Source of the DNA: Candidatus Brachybacter algidus
GTDB lineage: Bacteria; Bacteroidota; Bacteroidia; Chitinophagales; Saprospiraceae
Length of the DNA stretch: 64,000 nt
NCBI GenBank assembly: GCA_016711705.1
Contig: JADJSK010000002.1
Coordinates: 744,001 to 808,000 of the forward strand
Reading direction: 5' to 3'
Shown here: piece by piece, positions 17,404 through 26,080 of the stretch
Layout of the letters: each line of letters begins with the position of its first letter
Numbering within the stretch: the stretch's first letter is position 1
Position numbers and translations under genes: made by a program
The notes under the pieces: generated by a model
Seen by the model: the letters and a program-made list of their open reading frames with translations, nothing else
Database searches by the model: none
Told to the model about the DNA's origin: nothing

Positions 17404-20400
17404 TCACCCTTCCACCGTCTCAATCAGACCCTTAAAGAACTTCATTGCAGCCTGAACATTCCTGACATTTTTCACACGTAAAACCAGGTTTTTCAAGGTT
17501 TTTTGAACCATGATCTTTGGATCTTTGAGGATGGCAAGATATTGGAAGAGGGCTTTAAAAGTTTCTGATTCGTAGTAAGTTGACTGGGGATTGGCAGGGA
17601 AATATGCATTTAAAGTACCATTTTTAACAACAGCTCTTTCAAAACCAAGTAAACGTAGCAACCATCGCATCCTAAGTCCATCAGCAAGTTCCTCCACAGA
17701 ATTGGGAATTGGACCGAAGCGGTCATTCATATCGGCAAGGAATTTGGTCAAGACTTCCTCATTTTCGATGGCATCCATCTCGTTGTAAAGGCTCAGCCTT
17801 TCTGTGGATGAAGTCACATATGTATTCGGAATTAGCATTTCTGAGTCAGTCTCGATCGTAACTTCTCTGACATGGATCTTCTTCCTGGAGATCTCTTCCT
17901 TAAACACATCTTTGAATTCATCTTCTTTCAGTTCCAAAATTGCTTCTTCCAGAATTTTCTGAAAAGTATCATAACCGATCTCTGCAATAAATCCACTTTG
18001 TTCTCCACCAAGTAAATTGCCACTTCCCCTGATGTCAAGATCCCTCATGGCGATCTCAAATCCACTGCCCAGTTCAGAAAACTCGACAATCGTCTTCAAT
18101 CTTTTCTTTGCCTCCGGAGTCATGGTTGACATTGGCGGTGCTATCAGATAGCAATAAGCTTTTCTGTTAGACCGGCCAACTCTACCTCTCAGTTGGTGCA
18201 AGTCGCTCAGGCCATAGTGATGTGCATTATTGATGATCATCGTATTGGCATTCGGAATGTCGAGGCCTGTTTCGATGATGTTTGTTGAAACAAGTACATC
18301 AAATTTACCTTCAATAAAGTCGACAAGCGTCTTCTCCAATAACTTACTGTCCATCTGCCCATGAGCAAATGCCACGCTCGCTCCCGGTATCATATTGACG
18401 ATGAATTCTGACATTTCAGGTAGATTTTTCACCCTGTCATGTACGAAAAACACCTGCCCACCTCTGCTCAATTCATTTTCAATGGCGTCCTTTATCGATT
18501 TTTGTTCGAATGACCTGATCTCTGTATAGATCGGTTGACGATTGGGTGGAGGAGTTCGGATGATGGAAAGGTCACGTGCTGCCATCAAGGAGAACTGTAA
18601 TGTTCTTGGTATTGGGGTAGCAGTGAGTGTAAGTGTATCCACATTGACCTTTAGTCCGCGGATCTTCTCTTTCGCCTGAACACCAAATTTTTGCTCTTCA
18701 TCGATGATCAATAATCCAAGATCTTTGAAATCTATTTCTTTATTCAATAAAGCGTGCGTGCCGATGACAAGATCCGTTTTGCCAGATTTGATCGTTACAT
18801 AAACTTCCTTTTTCTCTTTGGTAGACTTGAATCTGTTGAGATATTCTACAGAGACACCAAAGTCTTTCAATCTATCATGGAATGTATGATAATGTTGCAA
18901 CGCAAGGATGGTCGTTGGTACAAGAATGGCAACTTGTTTCCCGTCGTTTATTGCTTTGAAGGCGGCACGGATAGCTACTTCTGTTTTTCCAAAACCTACA
19001 TCACCACAAATTAAGCGGTCCATAGGATAAGGTTTCTCCATATCTTCCTTGACATCATTTGTGGATTTGAACTGATCCGGCGTGTCTTCATAAAGGAATG
19101 ATGCTTCCAATTCCGCTTGCAAATAACCATCCGGAGAAAATGCGAAACCTTCACTCGCTTTTCGTTTTGCGTATAGTTTGATGAGCCCTTCAGCGATGTC
19201 TTTGACCTTTTTCTTGGTCTTCTGCTTAAGTTGCTTCCAGCTGTCCGAACCCAATTTGTTGATCATTGGCGGCTCGCCATCCTTGCCGACGTATTTTGAC
19301 AATTTATGCAGAGAGTTGATACTCACATAAAGGATGTCATTATTTCTGTAAAGAATTCTGACGGATTCTTGTCTTATACCGCTGATCTCAATGGTTTCCA
19401 AACCGGAGAATTTACCGACACCGTGATCTATATGAGTTACATAATCTCCCGGTTGTAACTCTTTGAGCATACGCATGGTAACTGCCTGATCACGTGTATA
19501 ACCGGTCTTGAGACTGTATTGATGATATCGTTGGAAGATTTGGTGATCGGTGAGAATTTCTATCTTACTTTTTTCATCCAGAAATCCTTCGTGAATAGAA
19601 CCTATGACGGGTTGAAAGGATTCTTTAGCGCCGAGATCGACTAAGATGGCTTCCAGTCTAGCTAATTGTCTGGAATTTTCAGAAAAGAAATAGGTCTTTA
19701 TATTTTTTGATTCATTCTGCTGAAGGTGTTCGAGCAGCAATTTGAATTGTTTATTTATGACAGGGTGTGGCTTTGTATCAAATTTTATTTCTTCAGCTAT
19801 CTTTATCCTGGCGGGTTTATTGAGGTGGAAGACATTGAATTTAGACAATTGGCTGACCAGATCATCCGGGTTAATGTAAGATCTGTCTCTGAAAAATTTC
19901 TGCGCCTCCGGTTGTTCAATCATGGTGACGTTGCGCAGAATCTCTTCAGCTTTTTCAAAATTTATGCGCAATTGATCCAGGACGATGTGCTGATCTTCGA
20001 TGACGATCTGCCAGTTATCCTCCAAAACATCAAACAACGAGACTTTATCTTCCGATTGAAATTTGATATTGGCATTTGGAAGAATAGAAAGAAAGGCAAC
20101 ATTCTTTGTCGATAGTTGGCTGGAAGGGTCAAAAAGTCTGATGCTTTCGACCTTGTCATCGTCCAATTCGATTCTATATGGCTGGCTATTTCCAAATGAA
20201 AAGATGTCCACAATGGCACCACGCAAGGAAAACTGCCCCGGCTCGTATACAAAATCTACCCTTTCAAAACCATATTCTATCAAAATATCGAGGACAAAAT
20301 CCTGGTCGAACAGTTCGCCTTTATTAACTGTAATTTTGTCTTTTTCAAGTTGTTCCGGTCGGATGATCTTCTCAAATATGGACTGAGGATAGGTCACGAC

Positions 20401-20751
20401 GACCATTGGTTGCTTTGACGTCAGCAGGGCTGAAGACAATTCTGATCTCTTCAGGACGTGTGCTGCATTGATCTCTTCAAAGTTGCCGGGTCTTTTAAAA
20501 GAATCGGGAAGTAGAAAAACATGACTGCCCAATAGTGTACTGAAGGTGTCATAAAGATAGGCGGCTTTGTCCTTGTCATCAGCGATGAACATAAAGGAGC
20601 GGGCTTCCTGTTTGAAAGCTGCAGCCATGTAAAATGCAATACCTGAGCCGGTGAGGCCACTGATTAAATATTGATTTGTCGTAGCTGAATTTTCGGGCCA
20701 GGAAGGATTTCGGGCGCCAAACTTTTTTAAAATATCTTCAATAACTTCCAC
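17404..20751 (-). CDS. mfd: Transcription-repair coupling factor
   Basis: 1115 residues, the usual length for Mfd, which displaces stalled RNA polymerase and recruits UvrA. Domains in order: a UvrB-like region (1-~340), the RNA polymerase interaction domain with GDYVTHIDHGVGKFSGLE (435-453), a RecG-like helicase with Walker A GDVGFGKT (583-590), DEEQ (684-687) and TATPIPRTLQFSL, then RGRVGRSNRKAYCY. The C-terminal D7 domain begins around NTYVTSSTERLSLYNEMD. All helicase motifs are intact. It is monocistronic, with a perfect heptamer array next to its stop. Confidence 0.97.
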   Translation of the reverse strand: MEVIEDILKKFGARNPSWPENSATTNQYLISGLTGSGIAFYMAAAFKQEARSFMFIADDKDKAAYLYDTFSTLLGSHVFLLPDSFKRPGNFEEINAAHVLKRSELSSALLTSKQPMVVVTYPQSIFEKIIRPEQLEKDKITVNKGELFDQDFVLDILIEYGFERVDFVYEPGQFSLRGAIVDIFSFGNSQPYRIELDDDKVESIRLFDPSSQLSTKNVAFLSILPNANIKFQSEDKVSLFDVLEDNWQIVIEDQHIVLDQLRINFEKAEEILRNVTMIEQPEAQKFFRDRSYINPDDLVSQLSKFNVFHLNKPARIKIAEEIKFDTKPHPVINKQFKLLLEHLQQNESKNIKTYFFSENSRQLARLEAILVDLGAKESFQPVIGSIHEGFLDEKSKIEILTDHQIFQRYHQYSLKTGYTRDQAVTMRMLKELQPGDYVTHIDHGVGKFSGLETIEISGIRQESVRILYRNNDILYVSINSLHKLSKYVGKDGEPPMINKLGSDSWKQLKQKTKKKVKDIAEGLIKLYAKRKASEGFAFSPDGYLQAELEASFLYEDTPDQFKSTNDVKEDMEKPYPMDRLICGDVGFGKTEVAIRAAFKAINDGKQVAILVPTTILALQHYHTFHDRLKDFGVSVEYLNRFKSTKEKKEVYVTIKSGKTDLVIGTHALLNKEIDFKDLGLLIIDEEQKFGVQAKEKIRGLKVNVDTLTLTATPIPRTLQFSLMAARDLSIIRTPPPNRQPIYTEIRSFEQKSIKDAIENELSRGGQVFFVHDRVKNLPEMSEFIVNMIPGASVAFAHGQMDSKLLEKTLVDFIEGKFDVLVSTNIIETGLDIPNANTMIINNAHHYGLSDLHQLRGRVGRSNRKAYCYLIAPPMSTMTPEAKKRLKTIVEFSELGSGFEIAMRDLDIRGSGNLLGGEQSGFIAEIGYDTFQKILEEAILELKEDEFKDVFKEEISRKKIHVREVTIETDSEMLIPNTYVTSSTERLSLYNEMDAIENEEVLTKFLADMNDRFGPIPNSVEELADGLRMRWLLRLLGFERAVVKNGTLNAYFPANPQSTYYESETFKALFQYLAILKDPKIMVQKTLKNLVLRVKNVRNVQAAMKFFKGLIETVEG

Positions 20752-20858
20752 GGCGTAAAGGTAAGAGAGTTGGGAAAATTCTTTGTATAAATTTTTGGTT
20801 GGAGGATTTTTGAAAAAAATGGCTTTAGAAAATACTTCTCGGAAAAAAATGAATATTA

Positions 20859-20888
20859 TTTGATATTTAAATATGACATTTACCTTTG
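20859..20888 (+). promoter_or_regulatory. Bacteroidota promoter (TTTG-N18-TACCTTTG)
   Basis: Both elements are present: TTTG at 20859-20862 and TACCTTTG at 20881-20888, 33 bases before the ATG at 20922. Confidence 0.65.
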
Positions 20889-20921
20889 CATTTTAATTCA
20901 AATCGCCAAAATTACCTAAAA

Positions 20922-21356
20922 ATGAAATCAATAAATTTGAAATTCAATAAATCGACTTCCTTTAGATACCTGATTTTTGTCCTTAGTTTAAGCTCTTTAT
21001 CTTGTGTATTTACAGAAGCAATAATGCCTGAGCAAAATTTCATTGTATCATTTGAAAAAAATAGCACCGGCATGTCTTTTGTTACCAGGATCAAGGTGAA
21101 CAGTATAGATACATTTGAGATTTCAAAAGAACAATTCGCTTATGATATTCATGTTCCAGAACTACGATGGGGGCAAGGTATTCTTTTAGGCTATACATAT
21201 AGAGATAATAATCCTGAGAAAAATAGTGATTTATTTTATGTTGCTAAAGATGGAGTAAAAGTTTATTCAATATCAATTGCTGAGATCAAATCGATGGAGT
21301 ATTTAATGATTGGTTCTAAACAGATTTTTATTTTACCTGAAAAAAGATCAAAATAA
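20922..21356 (+). CDS. Uncharacterised exported protein
   Basis: 144 residues starting MKSINLKFNKSTSFRYLIF. I prefer this ATG to 20886 because the promoter's -7 box lies at 20881-20888. The N-terminal hydrophobic stretch (LIFVLSLSSLSCVF) ends with a Cys that may be a lipobox (SLSC). The rest is a small beta-rich domain (FIVSFEKNSTGMSFVTRIKV and VYSISIAEIKSMEYLMIG). I do not recognise the family. It is a single gene divergent from mfd. Confidence 0.65.
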   Translation: MKSINLKFNKSTSFRYLIFVLSLSSLSCVFTEAIMPEQNFIVSFEKNSTGMSFVTRIKVNSIDTFEISKEQFAYDIHVPELRWGQGILLGYTYRDNNPEKNSDLFYVAKDGVKVYSISIAEIKSMEYLMIGSKQIFILPEKRSK

Positions 21357-21718
21357 TAAAAAGACGAAATACATATATTGGCATTTTATATATTTAATTT
21401 TAGTGCTATTGGAGTAAAGTTTGTTGCAATGCACTCTGGCGCATGTTTTTAGCTTGTGACCTTTGAAGCCATTCAGACGAATATGAATTTCTAATGATTA
21501 CTCATGTTGTTTTATGAAACTTATGATTATCAATTGTTTTTGAAACACATAGAACATACGTTTTTCGTGAAAATTGATATTTTGAAAAAGTCAGTTAAAG
21601 CTTTTCAAACTCGACTATAAGTGTTGAACTAAATGCGATGATTCACTTCAGAAAAATAATAATTAACAACTAACAATTACAGAGATCACAGATATAATTG
21701 AAGTTGAAATTATATTTT

Positions 21719-21789
21719 GCCACGAATTACACGAATGATGCTTCGCATCTAACACGAATTAATTAGTGAAAATTAGTGGAATTCGTGGC
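21719..21789 (+). repeat. 71-bp element with terminal inverted repeat GCCACGAATT
   Basis: Ends GCCACGAATT (21719-21728) and AATTCGTGGC (21780-21789) are exact inverted complements. Inside are further CACGAATT words. It shares a 29-base segment with 741-769 in inverse orientation. Confidence 0.8.
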
Positions 21790-21865
21790 TAAAAAAATAG
21801 TACTACTGATCCTGGTCTGATTACTTCATGTCATCTGACACTTTCGTGCAGCTTAATTAAAAAAA

Positions 21866-21955
21866 CGAAAACATCCGACGACTCAAGTATTGACTGAACT
21901 TTGATATTGAAAAGATAAAATATGAGGATATAGATACGTCGGATGACGTAAGCAT
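21866..21955 (+). mobile_element. MITE-like element, copy 2
   Basis: A 74-bp core at 21872-21945 with ends CATCCGACG and CGTCGGATG, identical in length and ends to the inverted copy at 12306-12379. The interior is AT-rich and only partly conserved. Confidence 0.65.
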
Positions 21956-21983
21956 GGTTGTTTTGTGCACCTCGACAAAAAAT

Positions 21984-22016
21984 AATAATTAATAATTAAC
22001 AACTAACAATTACCCA
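21984..22016 (-). repeat. Heptamer array overlapping the methyltransferase stop codon
   Basis: Plus-strand words AATAATT, AATAATT, AACAACT, AACAATT, ACCCATT in unbroken 7-base phase, running through the stop codon at 22010-22012. Confidence 0.7.
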
Positions 22017-22681
22017 TTAATTCCCTTCAGCACATAGTTATACCGCGTCTTCACAAATCTGTGCTCCTTAAATACCACATCAAATATCAAGTTTTTATAA
22101 TCGGCACAATGCACTTTTTGAAGTTCTGTGACTGTCATCCAGTTAAAAAGTAGCAATCCATTTTGGGCAAGATTGGCCTTGCACAGCTCAAGAAATTCGA
22201 AACTCGTAAATTTTTCAGGGATCTCATCATCGATAAATAAGTCAATGATGATCATGTCATAGGTCATGTTGTTGTTGTGAATGAAGTGTTCAGCGTCTGC
22301 TTCGACGATGTCCACAACACTTTTAAGTCTTGGTCTGGAATATTTATTGAATAATTTGATGACGTTGAGGTCGTATTCTACGATGGTAAAATGTGCTTTT
22401 AAACCGTGGTTTTTCTCAAGAATATATGGGACACTGCCAAGACCTCCACCAAGAACTAGAATATTTTTTCGTTGAAACTTTTTGATATTGATGGTCTTGA
22501 AGGCGGCAACAAAATTGTCATATTTGTCATCAAATGAATAGACGGCTTTGTCCGTGCTAAGTTGATAGCGGCCTTTGATTAGATCAACGTAGAGTGGCTC
22601 CGTGCCGGAATCGACTTTTTCGACAGGAACTCTGACCAGGTGACTGAGCGCTTTTGTCCAGAAATTTACGGGGAATCGCAA
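22010..22681 (-). CDS. Spermidine synthase-like methyltransferase-fold protein
   Basis: 223 residues with a Rossmann fold of the spermidine-synthase type: VLGGGLGSVPYIL (glycine loop I), IVEYDLNVIKLF (acidic ribose-binding Glu), VEADAEHF, and YDMIIIDLF corresponding to motif IV. It lacks the N-terminal beta domain and the exact D-Y-C signature of true polyamine synthases. Putrescine aminopropyl transfer is therefore uncertain; a methyltransferase is equally possible. It begins 3 bases after the GlmU-like gene, so the two form an operon. Confidence 0.78.
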   Translation of the reverse strand: MRFPVNFWTKALSHLVRVPVEKVDSGTEPLYVDLIKGRYQLSTDKAVYSFDDKYDNFVAAFKTINIKKFQRKNILVLGGGLGSVPYILEKNHGLKAHFTIVEYDLNVIKLFNKYSRPRLKSVVDIVEADAEHFIHNNNMTYDMIIIDLFIDDEIPEKFTSFEFLELCKANLAQNGLLLFNWMTVTELQKVHCADYKNLIFDVVFKEHRFVKTRYNYVLKGING

Positions 22682-22684
22682 GGC

Positions 22685-23875
22685 TTATTTCCTGTATTTT
22701 GAGGTGAGTTCGAATATGGTGGTCAATATCTCCTTGTCTTCATCAGAAAATTCGATATTTCTGCGCGCCATGACAGCTTTAGCCACTTCCAGCGCTTTGT
22801 CAAGTAAATAAGTATTAGGATTGACATCATTGCCCCATGTAAATGAAGGTACATGAGTTGGAGGAAATCCTGCTCCGAAGATATTTGATGAAACACCCAC
22901 GACAGTGCCGGTATTGAGCATCGTATTGATGCCGGTCTTAGAATGATCACCCATGATGAGACCTAAAAACTGTTGACCGGAATCGATTAAGGTATCAGTC
23001 TTGTGATTGTAAATACTTACTTTTTTATAATTGTTTTTTAGATTGGACGAATTGGTATCTGCTCCAAAGTTGCACCATTCACCGATGACGCTATTGCCGA
23101 GATATCCATCGTGGCCTTTATTGCTATAACCTTGAAATATGCTGTTTGTCACTTCCCCGCCGATCTTGCAGTGTGGGCCGAAAGTGTTGGCACCGTATAG
23201 CTTTGCGCCCATCTTGACTGAACTTCCTTCACCAAGTGCCAAGCCACCACGTATCATCGCTCCTTCCATGATCTCTGTGTTGTCATCAAGATAGATTGGA
23301 CCTGTCAGGCTATTGAGAATGGCTCCTTCGACTTTGACATTTTTTCCAAGGAAGATTTGATCTCCGAATAATTGATTGGTAGAAGAAATAGTTCCAGATT
23401 TTCTTTGGTGTGTCAACCTCTTAAAATCTTCCTTGAGCACGATATCGTTATATTGGAAGAGGTGCCATGGATATAGGATGTGGATCAAAGGTGATGATGT
23501 TGTTATAGATATTTTCTCCAGCTCTCGATCCAGGTCTTCAGCTGATTTTCCAAGATCGAAAGCGACAGAACTTCTTACGGCAATGATTTCGTCATTGATG
23601 ATTAGTTTTTGATACGGCTTGAGATTTTTTACTGCATCAGTTAGAAAAGGAGATGGCAGATATGCTCCATTGATCATGACATAATCTTCAGAAGGTAGCA
23701 CTAAGTATTTAGGCTGAATGTACGCCTGTGTAAGGATCTGGCATTTGGTGTCGAGTGCCGCATTCCATTTCTCTTCGATAGTATCGATGCCGATTCGGAG
23801 TCCGGCTACCGGTCTTGTGTATGTCAGTGGGAGCAAGTCTTCCCATTCCGGGCCATCAAATAAGATCACATCCAT
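22685..23875 (-). CDS. GlmU-like sugar nucleotidyltransferase with left-handed beta-helix domain
   Basis: 396 residues. The N-terminal ~190 resemble a nucleotidyltransferase (MDVILFDGPEWEDLLPLTYTRP), but the canonical LAAGxGTRM loop of GlmU is absent, so activity is doubtful. The C-terminal half is a hexapeptide-repeat left-handed beta-helix (GAILNSLTGPIYLDDNTEIM, GGEVTNSIFQGYSNKGHDGY, GDHSKTGINTML), as in the acetyltransferase half of GlmU. This GlmU-family arrangement is common in Bacteroidota; the substrate is unknown. Head of an operon with the spermidine-synthase-like gene. Confidence 0.82.
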   Translation of the reverse strand: MDVILFDGPEWEDLLPLTYTRPVAGLRIGIDTIEEKWNAALDTKCQILTQAYIQPKYLVLPSEDYVMINGAYLPSPFLTDAVKNLKPYQKLIINDEIIAVRSSVAFDLGKSAEDLDRELEKISITTSSPLIHILYPWHLFQYNDIVLKEDFKRLTHQRKSGTISSTNQLFGDQIFLGKNVKVEGAILNSLTGPIYLDDNTEIMEGAMIRGGLALGEGSSVKMGAKLYGANTFGPHCKIGGEVTNSIFQGYSNKGHDGYLGNSVIGEWCNFGADTNSSNLKNNYKKVSIYNHKTDTLIDSGQQFLGLIMGDHSKTGINTMLNTGTVVGVSSNIFGAGFPPTHVPSFTWGNDVNPNTYLLDKALEVAKAVMARRNIEFSDEDKEILTTIFELTSKYRK

Positions 23876-23891
23876 TGCGAAAATTTAAGTT

Positions 23892-23899
23892 CAAAGTTA
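23892..23899 (-). promoter_or_regulatory. -7 box for the GlmU-like operon
   Basis: TAACTTTG on the minus strand, 17 bases ahead of the ATG at 23875 and inside the L31 terminator spacer. Confidence 0.45.
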
Positions 23900-23914
23900 G
23901 TCAACCGTGGGCAA

Positions 23915-23945
23915 ATAAAAAAAGCCGTGGGCAAAACCACGGCTT
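23915..23945 (-). terminator. Intrinsic terminator after rpmE2
   Basis: AAGCCGTGG and CCACGGCTT (23922-23930 with 23937-23945) form a perfect 9-bp stem. On the minus strand it is followed by a run of T, and it lies 44 bases past the L31 stop. Confidence 0.85.
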
Positions 23946-23988
23946 GATATAAATACGTCTTGTATTGTTACTTGAATCGCAGCAAAGA

Positions 23989-24243
23989 TTACTTTGCGAA
24001 TTTTGCGAATTTTTTGTTGAACTTGTCGATTCTACCTGCAGTATCTACAAATTTCATTTTACCCGTAAAGAATGGGTGTGAAAAAGATGAGATCTCTACT
24101 TTTACCAATGGGTACTCATTACCGTCTTCCCAGGTAATGGTATCTTTCGTGTTGACACATGATTTAGTAATGAAAGCCTCATCTGTAGAGATGTCTTTGA
24201 ATACTACCGGTCTATAACTTGCAGGATGTATGTCCTTCTTCAT
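23989..24243 (-). CDS. rpmE2: 50S ribosomal protein L31 type B
   Basis: 84 residues starting MKKDIHPASYRPVVFKD. Type B is inferred because the zinc-binding CxxC pair of type A L31 is missing and the loop between ITKS and FTGK is longer. The conserved SSFSHPFFTGKMKFVDTAGR block is present. An upstream ATG in frame (24345) is rejected: the -7 box at 24268-24275 sits between, and the extra residues are not part of L31. Type B forms are usual in Bacteroidota and independent of zinc. Confidence 0.95.
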   Translation of the reverse strand: MKKDIHPASYRPVVFKDISTDEAFITKSCVNTKDTITWEDGNEYPLVKVEISSFSHPFFTGKMKFVDTAGRIDKFNKKFAKFAK

Positions 24244-24267
24244 GATATTCTTTTTTATTTCGAGGTG

Positions 24268-24275
24268 CAAAGATA
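24268..24275 (-). promoter_or_regulatory. -7 box for rpmE2
   Basis: TATCTTTG on the minus strand, 25 bases before the L31 ATG. It decides between the two possible starts. Confidence 0.55.
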
Positions 24276-24406
24276 AAATATTCTTGCGGAATATAAAAGT
24301 TATTTTGAAAAAATATTTGTGAAAGAAATAAAGCGAGAATATCATGAAGTTTTCTGACTTATAGAGAATATAAAATGCTCAAGAGCAATAAAATGCTTTG
24401 TATGGT

Positions 24407-24505
24407 CACGAGTTAAAAACTCGCGCCAGCGTTGGAGGTTAAAAAATACTCACGAGCAAGATATTAATTCGTAATGTCATGAGTTAAAAACTCGCGCCAT
24501 CGTTC
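24407..24505. repeat. Direct repeat pair carrying a GAGTTAAAAACTC hairpin
   Basis: 24407-24434 and 24478-24505 match at 26 of 28 bases (TCAYGAGTTAAAAACTCGCG is the shared start). Each copy holds the palindrome GAGTTAAAAACTC. Copies are 71 bases apart. Confidence 0.8.
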
Positions 24506-24526
24506 GAATTAGTTAGAACATCAGAA

Positions 24527-24898
24527 TTACTCAAACGTCGGAAAGTACACATCCTCCAAATGCTTCAACGTATAACTCTCATCTTCATTCATCACGATAC
24601 CTATAATGTCGAGTTGAACGGACCACTCATGTTCGATCAGTAGTGCATATTGATAACCGGCATCCAGCAAAATTGCTTCCTTTTGATCTGTGACAAAAGC
24701 GTCAGGTGTTCCAAAGAATGTATAAGACCTCGTCTTAACTTCGACCAGGACCAGTGTGTTTTCTTTCATGGCGATGAGGTCGATCTCCGCTCTTTTCCAT
24801 CGCCAGTTGCGCTCCAGAATGCTGTAACCCTTCTTCAACAGGTATTCTGCAGCGAGGGCTTCCCCTTTTTCTCCAAGCTTTTTTGATTGTTTTGTCAT
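24527..24898 (-). CDS. YraN/UPF0102 family endonuclease-like protein
   Basis: 123 residues matching the UPF0102 (YraN) family in length and motifs: GEKGEALAAEYLLKKGY, then the restriction-endonuclease-like core EIDLIAMKENTLVLVEVKTR (catalytic D and ExK). It ends with VQLDIIGI. YraN proteins are predicted DNA-processing nucleases of uncertain role. It is monocistronic, with no repeat array at its stop. Confidence 0.92.
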   Translation of the reverse strand: MTKQSKKLGEKGEALAAEYLLKKGYSILERNWRWKRAEIDLIAMKENTLVLVEVKTRSYTFFGTPDAFVTDQKEAILLDAGYQYALLIEHEWSVQLDIIGIVMNEDESYTLKHLEDVYFPTFE

Positions 24899-25060
24899 GG
24901 GTCAAATGTTAAAGTCCGGGATTTTGTCATAGATGACACAATATACCAAGTTTTCTCGTCGTATAGTAATTGTCTTGTTTATGTTGGTTCCCAAAACTTT
25001 TAAACTTGTAAACAGGACAAGCTTATTGTCTTAAATCGTTTTATTTTAATTTCATGGTTT

Positions 25061-25098
25061 AATCCAGACGTTTCATTGAAATGTCTGGATTTTTTTTT
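25061..25098 (+). terminator. Intrinsic terminator with no known gene upstream
   Basis: AATCCAGAC (25061-25069) pairs perfectly with GTCTGGATT (25083-25091), followed by a run of about nine T. The only neighbour upstream is the divergent YraN gene. Confidence 0.8.
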
Positions 25099-25419
25099 GA
25101 TTTGAAAGAGGAAGGGTTTATTTCACAGAGTTGCACAAAGTTTTTCGGTGTAGTTCCATTTTGCGCTGTCTTTAATTTTTTAGAATTCTTTGCTATTGAA
25201 GAGTCTTTGAGTTTCACAAAGAGATTTGACTGGTTTCAAATACTGCACCAATTAATCAGAATCTATTATTCTAACACAGAATCTCTGTGATACTCAATCT
25301 TTTTGATACTCCCTCATAGTTCTGATGAGCAATTTGTTAAAAGTATACAGAATTGTAAATTCTCATTAGTTTTATTTCATTTCAAGATGGCATTCCAATC
25401 ACCATTCAAAATACATTCT

Positions 25420-25427
25420 TATCTTTG
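25420..25427 (+). promoter_or_regulatory. -7 box for pdxH
   Basis: TATCTTTG, 21 bases before the ATG at 25448. Confidence 0.55.
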
Positions 25428-25447
25428 ATTTTTAACTTCAGGAACAA

Positions 25448-26080
25448 ATGAATTTACGGGACTATAGACAACAGTACGAACAAGGTGCACTAGCAAGGAT
25501 GTCATTGAATGACGACCCTTTTGCCCAATTTAAGTCAATGTTTGATAAGGCTAAAGATGCAGGTGTAAAGGAACCAAATGCTATGACACTTGCTACTTAT
25601 GACGAAGTAAATGGTGTCAATGCACGTATCGTACTTTTGAAAGAAGTGGATCATGAAGGTTTTGTTTTTTTTACCAACTATCATAGTAGGAAAGGTAAAG
25701 ATCTTGCAGGCTTTCATGGCGCTGCACTAGTTTTTTGGTGGCATAATATGGAATGTCAGATCAGGATAAAAGGTGATGTACATAAGATCAGTTCAGAACG
25801 TTCAAGTGATTACTTCATTTCAAGGCCACATGATAGTAAGGCTGCGGCAATAGCATCCGATCAGAGTGAGGTAGTTGAAAATTACGATACATTGATCACT
25901 AAATATGAAGGATTGCGTAAGGAAGAAGATGAAAATCTCCAACGTCCTGATAAATGGGGCGGATACTGCCTCGTTCCAACCGAGTTTGAATTCTGGCAAG
26001 GCCGTCCAAACAGGATGCATGACAGATTTAGATATACCAAAAAAGAAAACGATTGGCAGATAGATCAGTTGTTTCCATAA
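25448..26080 (+). CDS. pdxH: Pyridoxamine 5'-phosphate oxidase
   Basis: 210 residues, the standard PdxH length. The FMN enzyme oxidises PNP and PMP to pyridoxal phosphate. Recognisable segments: the N-terminal MNLRDYRQQYEQGAL, NARIVLLKEVDHEGFVFFTN, YHSRKGKDL, FWWHNMECQIRIKG, the RPHDSKAAAIASDQS loop, and the C-terminal FWQGRPNRMHDRFRY with the PLP-contacting RxH residues. The stop is directly followed by the glycosyltransferase start, so the two probably share a transcript, though their functions are unrelated. Confidence 0.96.
   Translation: MNLRDYRQQYEQGALARMSLNDDPFAQFKSMFDKAKDAGVKEPNAMTLATYDEVNGVNARIVLLKEVDHEGFVFFTNYHSRKGKDLAGFHGAALVFWWHNMECQIRIKGDVHKISSERSSDYFISRPHDSKAAAIASDQSEVVENYDTLITKYEGLRKEEDENLQRPDKWGGYCLVPTEFEFWQGRPNRMHDRFRYTKKENDWQIDQLFP

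Larger units (their letters stand above)
21357..21983. other. Non-coding spacer with several dispersed repeats
   Basis: No ORF of note. It holds the 71-bp element at 21719-21789 and MITE-like copy 2 at 21866-21955. The rest is AT-rich with no visible terminator after the gene at 21356. Confidence 0.6.
24899..25447. other. Non-coding spacer with an unassigned terminator
   Basis: No gene is supported; a 69-codon ORF beginning in the terminator stem at 25081 is not convincing. It holds a strong plus-strand terminator at 25061-25098 and degenerate CACAAAG/CTTTGTG words around 25129-25230. Confidence 0.55.

Noticed and set aside
17290..17481. ORF with a repeated ITDYRLP peptide
   Set aside because: It is a translation of the GATTACC heptamer array that runs into antisense mfd. 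The peptide repeat is only the result of 7-bp period in three frames.
25081..25290. 69-codon plus-strand ORF
   Set aside because: Begins inside a terminator stem, has no promoter or coherent fold, and contains low-complexity Phe-rich text.
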